From an uncultured Coriobacteriaceae bacterium (GTDB lineage: Bacteria; Actinomycetota; Coriobacteriia; Coriobacteriales; QAMH01): 14,881 nucleotides of DNA. The DNA lies in contig CACZSV010000148.1 of NCBI GenBank assembly GCA_902783925.1, positions 1 through 14,881 of the forward strand, given 5' to 3'. Shown one piece after another: positions 7,696 to 14,609 of the stretch. Each line of letters begins with the position of its first letter. Position 1 is the first letter of the stretch. The notes below the pieces were generated by a model. That model did not search any database. It was not told the origin of the DNA and was given only the letters and a program-made list of their open reading frames with translations. Position numbers and translations under genes: made by a program.

Positions 7696-7704
7696 TGCTA
7701 GAAT
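7696..7704 (+). promoter_or_regulatory. Extended -10 promoter candidate for the export operon
   Basis: TGCTAGAAT matches the extended -10 pattern TGnTAnnnT (TAGAAT is five of six to TATAAT). There is no convincing -35 at 16-18 bases upstream, which extended -10 promoters can tolerate. Transcription would start around 7711 and leave a leader of about 110 bases before the membrane fusion protein gene. Confidence 0.45.
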
Positions 7705-7731
7705 ACTATGCTGAGTACATGCACAAGCAAT

Positions 7732-7761
7732 GCATTCGGGGCAGGAGAACGTCCCCGATGC
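7732..7761 (+). promoter_or_regulatory. Leader hairpin with ribosome-binding-like sequence in its loop
   Basis: GCATTCGGGG (7732-7741) pairs with CCCCGATGC (7753-7761) with one bulged T. The 11-base loop contains AGGAGA (7743-7748), and the right arm contains the ATG of the short ORF at 7758. If formed in RNA it would partly hide that start codon. Confidence 0.35.
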
Positions 7762-7823
7762 TATGGATAACATCTTGCAGGCGCAAGCAAGAAGACGTTT
7801 GCAAGCGAGAGGAATCAATTTAA
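7758..7823 (+). CDS. Possible 21-residue leader peptide ORF coupled to the export operon
   Basis: ATG 7758 is preceded ten bases upstream by AGGAG and reads 21 codons to TAA 7821-7823, whose last A is also the A of the ATG of the next gene. The same TAATG arrangement joins the next two genes. The peptide is short, charged and Cys-containing (two Cys, several Lys/Arg/Glu), with no hydrophobic segment. It could be a translated leader for coupling or attenuation, or simply chance. The frame of the next gene can alternatively be read from ATG 7730 or 7763 through the same bases, and both readings cannot be the main product. Confidence 0.25.
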   Translation: MLWITSCRRKQEDVCKREESI

Positions 7824-8332
7824 TGGCCGAAGCGCCGAGCTCGATATTCAATAAAAAGGCTACCGAAAAGCTTCGGAGTCCCGACGATCTGGAAAAGTAT
7901 CTACGGGTTACAAATCCGAGCCTCTGGGTGATACTTGCCGCCAGCATCGCGCTTTTGGCAGGGCTGCTTGCCTGGGGCATATTCGGCTCAGCTGCAACGA
8001 GTGTTTCCTCGACAGGAGTCGTGGTCAATGGTAAGGCGATGTGCTTTCTATCCGTCGAAGACTCCGCAAAGGTGGTCGTAGGTGATGCGGCATATGTTGG
8101 CGATGAGCAGATGAAGGTAGCAACGGTGGGAGCCGTTCCCCTCTCGCGCGAAGAGGCTTCTCGGGTGCTCGTCAACGATTATCTAGTGAGCTCGCTTGTG
8201 AAGGACGATTGGGCATATCAGGTCACCTTTGAGGGAGATGTGTCCGAACTTGCTATTGGCGTGCCTATCACCGTGTCCATAACGACTGAACGTATTGCGC
8301 CATTAAGCCTTATCCTCGGAGGCGTAAAATAA
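7823..8332 (+). CDS. Short HlyD-like membrane fusion protein of NHLM/NHLP-type export system
   Basis: The 169-residue protein would be a membrane-anchored adaptor for the two ABC exporters downstream. The N-terminus (IFNKKATEKLRSPDDLEKYLRVTNPSLW) has the pattern of NHLM bacteriocin-system secretion proteins: an amphipathic cytoplasmic stretch with S-P-(D/E)-x-L just before the membrane. One membrane segment (~34-56) follows, then about 110 residues ending in a short beta-rich part (GVPITVSITTERIAPLSLILG) like the end of HlyD adaptors. The long coiled-coil hairpin of Gram-negative adaptors is absent, which fits a cell with one membrane. ATG 7823 is chosen because GAGAGGA (7807-7813) is nine bases upstream and family members start close to this motif. 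Upstream in-frame ATGs (7730, 7763) lack a well-placed site. Its stop overlaps the next start (TAATG). Confidence 0.8.
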   Translation: MAEAPSSIFNKKATEKLRSPDDLEKYLRVTNPSLWVILAASIALLAGLLAWGIFGSAATSVSSTGVVVNGKAMCFLSVEDSAKVVVGDAAYVGDEQMKVATVGAVPLSREEASRVLVNDYLVSSLVKDDWAYQVTFEGDVSELAIGVPITVSITTERIAPLSLILGGVK

Positions 8333-10488
8333 TGGCGAGACCTGTAAAAGTCCCCCAGGTCATGCAGATGGAAGCGTTGGAATGTGGCGCTGCCTGCCTG
8401 ACGATGATCTTGGCGTATTACGGCAGATGGGTTCCGCTCGAGAAGATCCGAGCTGATTGCGGTGTTTCCCGCGATGGCTCTAAGGCATCCAATGTCTTGA
8501 AGGCCGCGCGTGCCTATGGTCTTGCGGCCAAGGGCATGACGATGTCGACCAAGGCCCTGCGTAAGCGCAATGACATGCCGTGCATACTATTTTGGAACTT
8601 CAACCATTTTGTCGTGCTGCGCGGTTTCAGGGGCAAATACGCCTTTGTGAACGACCCGGCGCGCGGTCAGGTGAAAATTCCCATCAACCAATTCGAGGAT
8701 AGCTTTACCGGGATCGTACTCGTGTTCGAGAAGACCGATGCCTTCGAAGAAGGCGGCCAGAAGCCCGATACGATCAAATTCGCTCGTAAGCGCCTCGAGG
8801 GTCTCGGCCCTGCCATCGCCTTTGTCATGCTGGCTGCCGCGGTTGTCTCCGTTGTGGGCATTGTCAACACATCGCTTGGCCAGGTGTTCATGGATCGCAT
8901 CCTTACCGGCAAGGATCCGGAATGGCTCGTTTCGCTGACGTCTGTCATGCTCGTGCTCGCTTTAGTGACGGGAGTGGTTTCGATTGTGAATGCCCTGTTT
9001 CTTGTACGCATACAGGGCAAGATCGCGGTCGTGTCGTCTTCGCGCTTCATGCGTCATTTGCTGCATCTGCCCGTGGGTTTCTACGCGCAGCGCATGGTGG
9101 GCGACCTGCAGCAACGTCAGACGATGAACGAGTCGATCGCGTTTTCGCTCGTCGGGCAGCTCGCGCCCGTCCTAGTGAATATGGCGATGCTCGTCTTATA
9201 TCTGATAATCATGCTCAACTACAGCGTGGCGCTCACCATCGTCGGTCTCATCACCGTCGTTGCCAATGCCTTTGTCGCACATTATATTTCGAAAAAGCGC
9301 ATCAATGTGGCGCGTGCGGCACTGGCGGACAACGGCAAACTCTACGCTACGACGGTTGGCGGCATTCAGATGATCGAGACGATTAAGTCTTCTGGCGCCG
9401 AGAAGGGTTATTTTGCGCGCTGGGCAGGCTTTCAGGCATCTGTAAACGAAGGCAACACACGTACCGCACGGATTAACGAGTATCTGGGTATGGTGCCTCT
9501 ATTGCTCACGCAGTTCGCCAATATCGTAGTGCTCGTGCACGGCATATGGCTCATTGTGGAAGGCGAATTCACGCCTGGTATGCTGCTGGCGTTCACGGGT
9601 TTTCTCTCGGCGTTCATGACGCCAATGAGCCAGATGATCACTCTGGGGCAGACGGTTCAGGAGATGCAGACCCAGATGGAGCGTGTCGAGGATGTCCTGC
9701 GCTATCCAGTGGATGTTCCCGAAGAACCAGAGTCTACCGTCGATGTCTCGAAGCTCGAGCATGAGAAGCTGCAGGGAAAAGTTGATCTGGATAATGTCAC
9801 CTTTGGGTATTCTCCGCTCGAGCCAGCGCTTATCGAAGATTTCAGTCTTCATCTGGAGCCGGGGCAATGGGTTGCGCTCGTAGGTGGTTCTGGTTGCGGA
9901 AAATCTACCGTGGCAAAACTTTTGAGCGGGCTTTATGAGCCTTGGGGCGGTGAGATTCGCTTCGACGATACGCCCATCGCCGAAATACCGCGTCCCGTTT
10001 TGCGCGGATCGCTCGCCGTCGTGGATCAGGACATCGTCACCTTTGACGACAGCGTCTCGAATAACGTGAAGCTGTGGGATAAGTCGATTGAGGATTACGA
10101 GGTCATACTCGCATGCCGCGACGCGAATATCCACGAGGTGATCTTGCAGCGCGAGGGCGCCTATTCCTCGCGAATCCTTTCGGGTGGGCGGAATTTCTCT
10201 GGTGGGCAGCTGCAGCGCCTCGAAATTGCCCGCGTACTCGCTCAAGATCCGACCGTGATTATCCTCGACGAGGCAACGAGCGCGCTCGATGCAAAAACCG
10301 AAGCCGAAGTTATCAGGCGAATCCGAGACCGAGGAATAACCTGTATCGTGATAGCCCACCGTCTTTCGACCATACGCGATTGCGACGAGATCATCGTTCT
10401 CGACGGGGGCAAGATCGCGGAGCGGGGGACACATGACGAGCTCTTGGCGGCAGACGGCGCCTATGCGGAGCTCGTGAGGAATGATTAG
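8332..10488 (+). CDS. NHLM-type peptidase-containing ABC exporter (C39 leader peptidase + TM + ATPase)
   Basis: This 718-residue exporter would cleave a leader peptide after a GG/GA-type motif and pump the core peptide out. The C39 peptidase (~1-135) keeps oxyanion-hole Q12, catalytic C18 (QMEALECGAACL), H92 (FNHFVVL) and D108 (VNDPARG). Cleaving activity is therefore expected, unlike in exporters with a degenerate C39-like domain. The membrane domain (~155-440) has about six hydrophobic segments. The ATPase domain has Walker A GGSGCGKST (518-526), signature FSGGQ (G624-Q626), Walker B with D646/E647 in ILDEATSALD, and switch H676. The gene shares one base with the membrane fusion protein gene, and GGAGG lies nine bases before the start, so the two are translationally coupled. 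The order adaptor, C39-ABC, second ABC matches NHLM clusters. Confidence in the family is high; the substrate is unknown. Confidence 0.93.
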   Translation: MARPVKVPQVMQMEALECGAACLTMILAYYGRWVPLEKIRADCGVSRDGSKASNVLKAARAYGLAAKGMTMSTKALRKRNDMPCILFWNFNHFVVLRGFRGKYAFVNDPARGQVKIPINQFEDSFTGIVLVFEKTDAFEEGGQKPDTIKFARKRLEGLGPAIAFVMLAAAVVSVVGIVNTSLGQVFMDRILTGKDPEWLVSLTSVMLVLALVTGVVSIVNALFLVRIQGKIAVVSSSRFMRHLLHLPVGFYAQRMVGDLQQRQTMNESIAFSLVGQLAPVLVNMAMLVLYLIIMLNYSVALTIVGLITVVANAFVAHYISKKRINVARAALADNGKLYATTVGGIQMIETIKSSGAEKGYFARWAGFQASVNEGNTRTARINEYLGMVPLLLTQFANIVVLVHGIWLIVEGEFTPGMLLAFTGFLSAFMTPMSQMITLGQTVQEMQTQMERVEDVLRYPVDVPEEPESTVDVSKLEHEKLQGKVDLDNVTFGYSPLEPALIEDFSLHLEPGQWVALVGGSGCGKSTVAKLLSGLYEPWGGEIRFDDTPIAEIPRPVLRGSLAVVDQDIVTFDDSVSNNVKLWDKSIEDYEVILACRDANIHEVILQREGAYSSRILSGGRNFSGGQLQRLEIARVLAQDPTVIILDEATSALDAKTEAEVIRRIRDRGITCIVIAHRLSTIRDCDEIIVLDGGKIAERGTHDELLAADGAYAELVRND

Positions 10489-10529
10489 AAGATGAGTACG
10501 TTGATGGTAAAGCCGGCGAGGGCAGCGGC

Positions 10530-12719
10530 ATGAGATGGATCGAATCGCAAATAGAGACGCGGGCGAGAAAAGATGGCGAGATGGTCGAGCGCGCCTACGC
10601 CGAACTCGCTTCCAGCGTCAGCAGTCTACGCTCTGCACCCCGCTTCAGCGTCCGCGACGTGGAGCAGGCGGATGCTGCCGCGCGTGTATGCCTCAAGCAT
10701 ATAGGCGTTGAATGCGGCGATGTTCCAGAGGGAATCGAAGATGTGGAAGAGCGCACCGATTGGCTCTGCCGTCCCTCTGGCACGATGCGGCGCAACGTGC
10801 GTCTGGGAAAGGGCTGGCAGACTAGGGCGTTCGGAGTGATGCTCGGCAAGCTCGATACCGGCGAGGCCATTGCGCTTTTGCCACGCGGCGTGCGCGGGTA
10901 TTCCTACATCGAGCCCGGTACCGGAAGAAAACGTAAGGTGACGCGTGAAATATGCGCGCATCTCGAAGAGGAAGCGGTGCTGTTTTACAGGCCGTTGCCG
11001 TCAAAACCGCTCAAGACGCGCGATCTGATCACGTTTATCCTGCGCGTTTTCGATGCAAACGACTATCTTCTCGTTTTTGTCGCGGCGCTCGCTGTCACGC
11101 TCGTGGGACTTGCGCCCGCCTGGGCCAACCAGGTCGCTTTTAGCGTGGTGGCGCCAAGCGGTCAAACCGGCCTCATACTGCCTATTGCTGCGCTTCTACT
11201 TGGGGTCGCGGTCTCGACTGTGCTTATTGGCGCATGCCGCAATCTCGTCACGTCGCGTGTCACGATAAAACTTGACGTGATAACCGAGGCGGCGACGTTT
11301 GCACGCGTGCTTGCGTTGCCGAGCTCGTTTTTCAAGGACTATTCGTCGGGCGATCTGGCGAGCCGTGTATCCACGGTGACGGTGCTCTTGCAACAGTTTG
11401 CCTCGATTCTTCTGGGTTCGGGTCTTTCGGTGACTCTTTCGATTGTCTATATCATCCAGATTGGCGTCTATGCCCCCGCTCTTGCAGTTCCCGCGTTTCT
11501 CGTCGCGTTTATTCAGATGGCTCTCACCGTGCTTTCCACGGCTGTTGCCGTGCGCTTTGCCAAAGAGACCATGGAAGCCTCCGTCAAGCTTTCTGGCGAG
11601 GTAACGGCTCTGCTGAACGGTGTGCAGAAGATTAAGCTTGCCGGTGCGGAAGACCGTGCTTTTACGAGATGGGCGCAAAAATACGCTGCCTACGCGCGTC
11701 CCGCATACAATCGCCCGGCCATCGTAATCGCGCTTCCCGCAATCGTCACCCTGGTCGGCCTGATTGGCATCATCGCCATCTACTATCTCGCGGGGACAAG
11801 CCACGTGAGCGTGGCTAACTATATGGCGTTTAACGTTGCCTACGGACAGGTGACTGCGGCGATTACGGCAATCGCGGCTATTGCCAGCCAGGTTGCCCAG
11901 ATTCGTCCCATGCTCGATATGGTCGAGCCAATACTGGAAGCAACGCCGGAAATCGCAGAAGATAAGCCGTCGGTGGAATCGTTGTCCGGTTCAATCGAGG
12001 TTTCGGGCGTTTCGTTTCGCTATGGCGACGAGCAGCCCTATGTGCTGAAAGACCTTTCGTTTAAAGTGCATTCCGGCGAATACATTGCGTTTGTGGGAAC
12101 TAGCGGCAGCGGCAAGTCAACTATCTTGCGTCTTCTGCTCGGCTTCGAGGTGCCCGAGCGCGGGTCTATATTCTACGGCCATCACGATGTTACCAAGGTC
12201 GACCTGCGTTCACTTCGCGAGCATATTGGCGTGGTGATGCAAGACGGGCAGCTCTTCATGGGAGATATCGCGTCGAACATAACCATATCGACGCCCACCG
12301 CCACGATCGACGATGCCTGGGAGGCTGCCGAGGTCGCGGGAATCGCCGATGATATTCGCAAGATGCCCATGGGCATGCAAACGCTCGTCACCGAAGGCGG
12401 CGGCGGCGTTTCCGGCGGTCAGCGTCAGCGTTTGATGATCGCGCGTGCGGTATGCGGTGAGCGCAGCATCCTCATGCTCGACGAGGCCACCAGCGCGCTC
12501 GATAACAAGACGCAAAAGCACGTAAGCGATTCTCTCGATACGTTGAAATGCACGCGCATCGTGGTAGCGCATCGCCTTTCCACCGTGCGCCACTGCGACC
12601 GCATCCTCGTGGTGGATGGCGGGCGCATCGCCGAAGAGGGCAGCTACGACGAGCTCATCGCGAAAAAGGGCATTTTCGCCGGTCTTGTCGAACGCCAACG
12701 ACTCGATGAAGAATCCTGA
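10530..12719 (+). CDS. NHLM-type ABC exporter, ATP-binding/permease without peptidase
   Basis: This 729-residue protein is the second half-transporter of the system. Residues 1-~170 form a soluble, non-peptidase domain (no C39 Cys or His motif) of the kind that marks the second NHLM transporter. The membrane domain covers ~172-470. The ATPase domain has Walker A GTSGSGKST (523-531), Q-loop VMQDGQLF, signature VSGGQRQR (627-634), Walker B with D651/E652 in LDEATSALD, and switch H681. All catalytic residues are present. It starts 42 bases after the C39 exporter, with GAGGG (10518-10522) seven bases before ATG. It probably forms a heterodimer with the C39 exporter or a parallel pump; the sequence alone cannot decide. 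The N-terminal domain may bind the leader or the maturase. Confidence 0.92.
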   Translation: MRWIESQIETRARKDGEMVERAYAELASSVSSLRSAPRFSVRDVEQADAAARVCLKHIGVECGDVPEGIEDVEERTDWLCRPSGTMRRNVRLGKGWQTRAFGVMLGKLDTGEAIALLPRGVRGYSYIEPGTGRKRKVTREICAHLEEEAVLFYRPLPSKPLKTRDLITFILRVFDANDYLLVFVAALAVTLVGLAPAWANQVAFSVVAPSGQTGLILPIAALLLGVAVSTVLIGACRNLVTSRVTIKLDVITEAATFARVLALPSSFFKDYSSGDLASRVSTVTVLLQQFASILLGSGLSVTLSIVYIIQIGVYAPALAVPAFLVAFIQMALTVLSTAVAVRFAKETMEASVKLSGEVTALLNGVQKIKLAGAEDRAFTRWAQKYAAYARPAYNRPAIVIALPAIVTLVGLIGIIAIYYLAGTSHVSVANYMAFNVAYGQVTAAITAIAAIASQVAQIRPMLDMVEPILEATPEIAEDKPSVESLSGSIEVSGVSFRYGDEQPYVLKDLSFKVHSGEYIAFVGTSGSGKSTILRLLLGFEVPERGSIFYGHHDVTKVDLRSLREHIGVVMQDGQLFMGDIASNITISTPTATIDDAWEAAEVAGIADDIRKMPMGMQTLVTEGGGGVSGGQRQRLMIARAVCGERSILMLDEATSALDNKTQKHVSDSLDTLKCTRIVVAHRLSTVRHCDRILVVDGGRIAEEGSYDELIAKKGIFAGLVERQRLDEES

Positions 12720-12749
12720 ACCGGATACGATTATCGAAGGTGATAGACG

Positions 12750-13640
12750 ATGCCTCAGGTACATACGGGCGAAAGCTTGAAAGGGGAGGACGCCCTACGA
12801 GCTTTGGCGCGCAGGTTCCCGCAGCTCTATGTTGCGCCTGCTGAAGACGCGCTGGAAGCGCATCAGCTCGCGGCTGGGCTCGGCATTGAACCCGAAAACG
12901 CGAATCTCGACCATTTCGAGGGAAGCGCGCTCGACGAGCTACGCAATGTCGGCACCCCTGCAGGTTCGGTGGAAGTCCTCTTTCTTGAGCGTCGCCGTGA
13001 TTTCGAGACATTTCTGCAGATTATCGGGCATAAGTCTGCGCCCGAACCCATAGCGCGCACCGTGGGCGCCATCACGTACAGGGGCCTTGCCGATTGGGGC
13101 AAGGTGGTCAATGCGCGAAAAGCGTACGTAGCGGCGGGCGGAGAAGATTGGCGCACCGAATTCGCGCGTCTTGCACAGGAGCCGGGCGCTTTCCGAAGCG
13201 AGCTTGTCGTCATCTCGGAAGGGCCTTATAGCAACGTTGCGGCTAACGAGACGCCATATGAAAGCAATGAGTGGACGGCTATCTCCCGCGAGATTCGCCT
13301 GCATCACGAATGCGCGCACGTCGTGTGCCGTCGCCTGATGCCAGATGACGTGTTGGCGGTTTGGGACGAGGTGACCGCCGATGTCGTTGGCCTGCTTTGC
13401 GCTATCGGTCGCTACGATGTTGCGTTGGCCACGCGTTTTCTGGGCGTGTCCGCCGAAGGCTTCTCCAATGGCAGGCTCGAGGAATATCTAGATGAGGAGC
13501 AGGCCTCTCGCATCGATACGATCGCCGTCGAGGTATTTCACGCCTGCATGCGCATCGAGCAGATATGCGCATCCACTCAACCCGAAGATCCCTTCGCATT
13601 GTTGCTGCAACTGAAACGCGAACCGCTCATCGGGTACTAA
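12750..13640 (+). CDS. Uncharacterised protein with gluzincin-like HExxH...ExxxD motif
   Basis: I do not recognise this 296-residue family with certainty. The middle of the protein contains HECAH at residues 186-190, and 17 residues after the last histidine comes E207-VTA-D211. This HExxH...ExxxD layout is that of gluzincin metallopeptidases (thermolysin-like clan), where the two His and the Glu bind zinc and the HExxH Glu is catalytic. No signal peptide or membrane segment is visible, so it should be cytoplasmic. The N-terminal ~180 residues show no motif I know; the C-terminal ~80 are probably helical. It starts 30 bases after the second ABC exporter, with GAAGGTGA upstream, and is the last gene before a hairpin region, so it belongs to the export operon. 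Possible roles are precursor or leader trimming, immunity or maturation. Catalysis is unproven, and it could be a non-enzymatic metal-binding relative. Confidence 0.7.
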   Translation: MPQVHTGESLKGEDALRALARRFPQLYVAPAEDALEAHQLAAGLGIEPENANLDHFEGSALDELRNVGTPAGSVEVLFLERRRDFETFLQIIGHKSAPEPIARTVGAITYRGLADWGKVVNARKAYVAAGGEDWRTEFARLAQEPGAFRSELVVISEGPYSNVAANETPYESNEWTAISREIRLHHECAHVVCRRLMPDDVLAVWDEVTADVVGLLCAIGRYDVALATRFLGVSAEGFSNGRLEEYLDEEQASRIDTIAVEVFHACMRIEQICASTQPEDPFALLLQLKREPLIGY

Positions 13641-13650
13641 TATGCTAGCG

Positions 13651-13694
13651 GTGAATCGGCTCGTGAGTCGGCCACGTCATGCCGATTCACGAGC
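13651..13694. repeat. Triplicated 10-bp element forming two mutually exclusive hairpins
   Basis: GTGAATCGGC (13651-13660) and GTGAGTCGGC (13663-13672) are near-identical direct copies, and GCCGATTCAC (13681-13690) is the inverted copy. Either direct copy can pair with it. The outer one gives 10 perfect base pairs. The inner one gives a 14-bp stem (13659-13672 with 13681-13694, one G-U pair) with an 8-base loop. It lies 10 bases after the stop of the HExxH gene and upstream of the promoter of the sigma-factor genes. No U-tract follows; a second small hairpin, CGGGC-tACA-GCCCG, sits at 13700-13713. It could be a terminator-like 3' end or a DNA operator. Confidence 0.7.
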
Positions 13695-13745
13695 TAGGTC
13701 GGGCTACAGCCCGTCCGACTGGGCAAATGAATAATTAAAACAAGT

Positions 13746-13777
13746 TTGAGATGGACTATTAGATACGTGCGTATAAT
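13746..13777 (+). promoter_or_regulatory. Promoter candidate for the leader-like protein / sigma factor genes
   Basis: A perfect TATAAT (13772-13777) lies in an AT-richer patch after the hairpins, about 38 bases before the start at 13815. TTGAGA (13746-13751) is a good -35 match, but the spacer is 20 bases, longer than ideal. TG at 13768-13769 is one base off the extended -10 position. The consensus -10 argues for the housekeeping sigma factor rather than autoregulation by the ECF-type sigma encoded here. Confidence 0.5.
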
Positions 13778-13814
13778 GAAACGTAAGGCAGATGAAATGA
13801 GAGAGGGTGCGAGC

Positions 13815-14066
13815 ATGGACGAAAGGAAGTTTGAGAGCGTGGTGAAACAGCTCCTCAAACAGGATTTCTCCAAAGGAACAGAAACGTTCCGCGAAGCTTT
13901 GCTGGCTCGCTGTCTTGAATTGCTCGGTTCTGATGATATCTCCGACGATGATGGTGTAACTGGGGTTATACTGTCTGAGGATCAGCTCGATATGTTGGCT
14001 GCCGCCGGCGATATTGAGGCTCGTCTGATGAATGGAGAATACGACGAGCGACGAACCAAGAAATAA
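13815..14066 (+). CDS. Small acidic protein with leader-like LDMLAAAGD motif, coupled to sigma factor
   Basis: This 83-residue protein has no catalytic motif. Its first ~40 residues look helical (MDERKFESVVKQLL, then FSKGTETFREALLARCLELL). A run of acidic residues follows, then LSEDQLDMLAAAGD, and a charged 17-residue tail without Cys and almost without Ser/Thr. The L-S-x-x-x-L-x-x-(L/V)-A-x-(A/G)-G pattern resembles the end of double-glycine-type RiPP leaders (LSDEELDxVAGG). The tail is not a typical lanthipeptide or sactipeptide core. Start 13815 is chosen because GAGAGGG (13801-13807) is seven bases upstream; an in-frame ATG at 13746 has no such site and overlaps the promoter. The last 35 bases overlap the sigma factor gene, so the two are co-translated. 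Options are a regulatory or anti-sigma partner, an atypical precursor, or a leader-mimic that engages the maturase or exporter. I cannot choose between them from sequence. Confidence 0.75.
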   Translation: MDERKFESVVKQLLKQDFSKGTETFREALLARCLELLGSDDISDDDGVTGVILSEDQLDMLAAAGDIEARLMNGEYDERRTKK

Positions 14067-14577
14067 ACGGTTCAGAGTCATCTCAAACGATGACGAGAAA
14101 CGCGAGTTCGAGCAGCTGTACAGGGAAAGCTACGGGCTCGTGTTTGGTTACGTTCGCTCACGGATGCACGATATTGATGCTACGGAAGATGTCGTTGCAG
14201 AAGCGTTTTGCAAGGCCGCGCGTGCTTTCGGCACCTTCGACCCCGCTCGTGCCAAGTTCAGCACCTGGGTCGTGACAATTGCCCGCAATTGCATGATTTC
14301 CTATTTTAGAAAAGAACGTATGACCGTGGCGCTCGAGCATCTGCCTGAGCAGGTCGCTGCCGAGCCCGCCGAAATAGGTGCTGTCGAAGATAATGATTTT
14401 GCGATGCGTCTTCTTTCAGTTCTCGACGAAGATGAATGTGAGATCGTGTTGCTGAAATATCGAGAAGATATGCGGAATGTGCAAATCGCGCAAGAGCTGA
14501 GTATGAACCCCTCTACCGTGGCAACCAAGCTCTCGCGCGCCCTCGCGAAGATGCGCGCCTGCGCGAACGAGTGCTAA
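14032..14577 (+). CDS. ECF-type RNA polymerase sigma factor (sigma-70 family)
   Basis: This 181-residue protein would direct RNA polymerase to a dedicated set of promoters. Region 2 (~28-100) contains FEQLYRESYGLVFGYV, the acidic DIDATEDVVAEAFCKAARAF, and FDPARAKFSTWVVTIARN, the region that melts and contacts the -10. Region 4 (~130-178) has DECEIVLLKYREDMRNVQIAQELSM followed by the helix-turn-helix recognition segment NPSTVATKLSRALAKMR. Region 3 is missing, as in ECF (group 4) factors, and the length is typical. It overlaps the small protein gene by 35 bases, which implies translational coupling, and the likely maturase gene starts 32 bases after its stop. No classical membrane anti-sigma factor is visible in the window. 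I infer that it controls this export/modification locus, but the promoter candidates here look like housekeeping-type sites. Confidence 0.92.
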   Translation: MENTTSDEPRNKRFRVISNDDEKREFEQLYRESYGLVFGYVRSRMHDIDATEDVVAEAFCKAARAFGTFDPARAKFSTWVVTIARNCMISYFRKERMTVALEHLPEQVAAEPAEIGAVEDNDFAMRLLSVLDEDECEIVLLKYREDMRNVQIAQELSMNPSTVATKLSRALAKMRACANEC

Positions 14578-14609
14578 CACGTCGCATCCTGGCTTTGGAA
14601 GGACGAGAT

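Larger units (their letters stand above)
7426..7822. other. Divergent intergenic region upstream of the export operon
   Basis: About 400 bases separate the divergent GGDEF gene from the export genes. I find no tRNA, no obvious RiPP precursor and no long gene. It holds the minus-strand promoter candidate near 7463-7490, an extended -10 for the plus strand at 7696-7704, a bulged hairpin at 7732-7761 and a possible 21-codon leader ORF at 7758-7823. Bases ~7500-7660 show nothing I can interpret. The base composition is more AT-rich than in the flanking genes, as expected for promoter DNA. Confidence 0.6.

Noticed and set aside
7708..7770. 20-codon ORF with Cys/Ser/Thr-rich start
   Set aside because: No ribosome-binding site, and the start overlaps the predicted transcription start region. 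It is weaker than the 7758 ORF.
7426..7822. RiPP precursor gene in front of the exporter
   Set aside because: Only very short ORFs are present (10-21 codons), none with a leader of normal length or a GG/GA cleavage motif with a core.
9499..10434. 311-residue minus-strand open frame
   Set aside because: Antisense to the ATPase domain of the C39 exporter, with no recognisable domain and no start signal.
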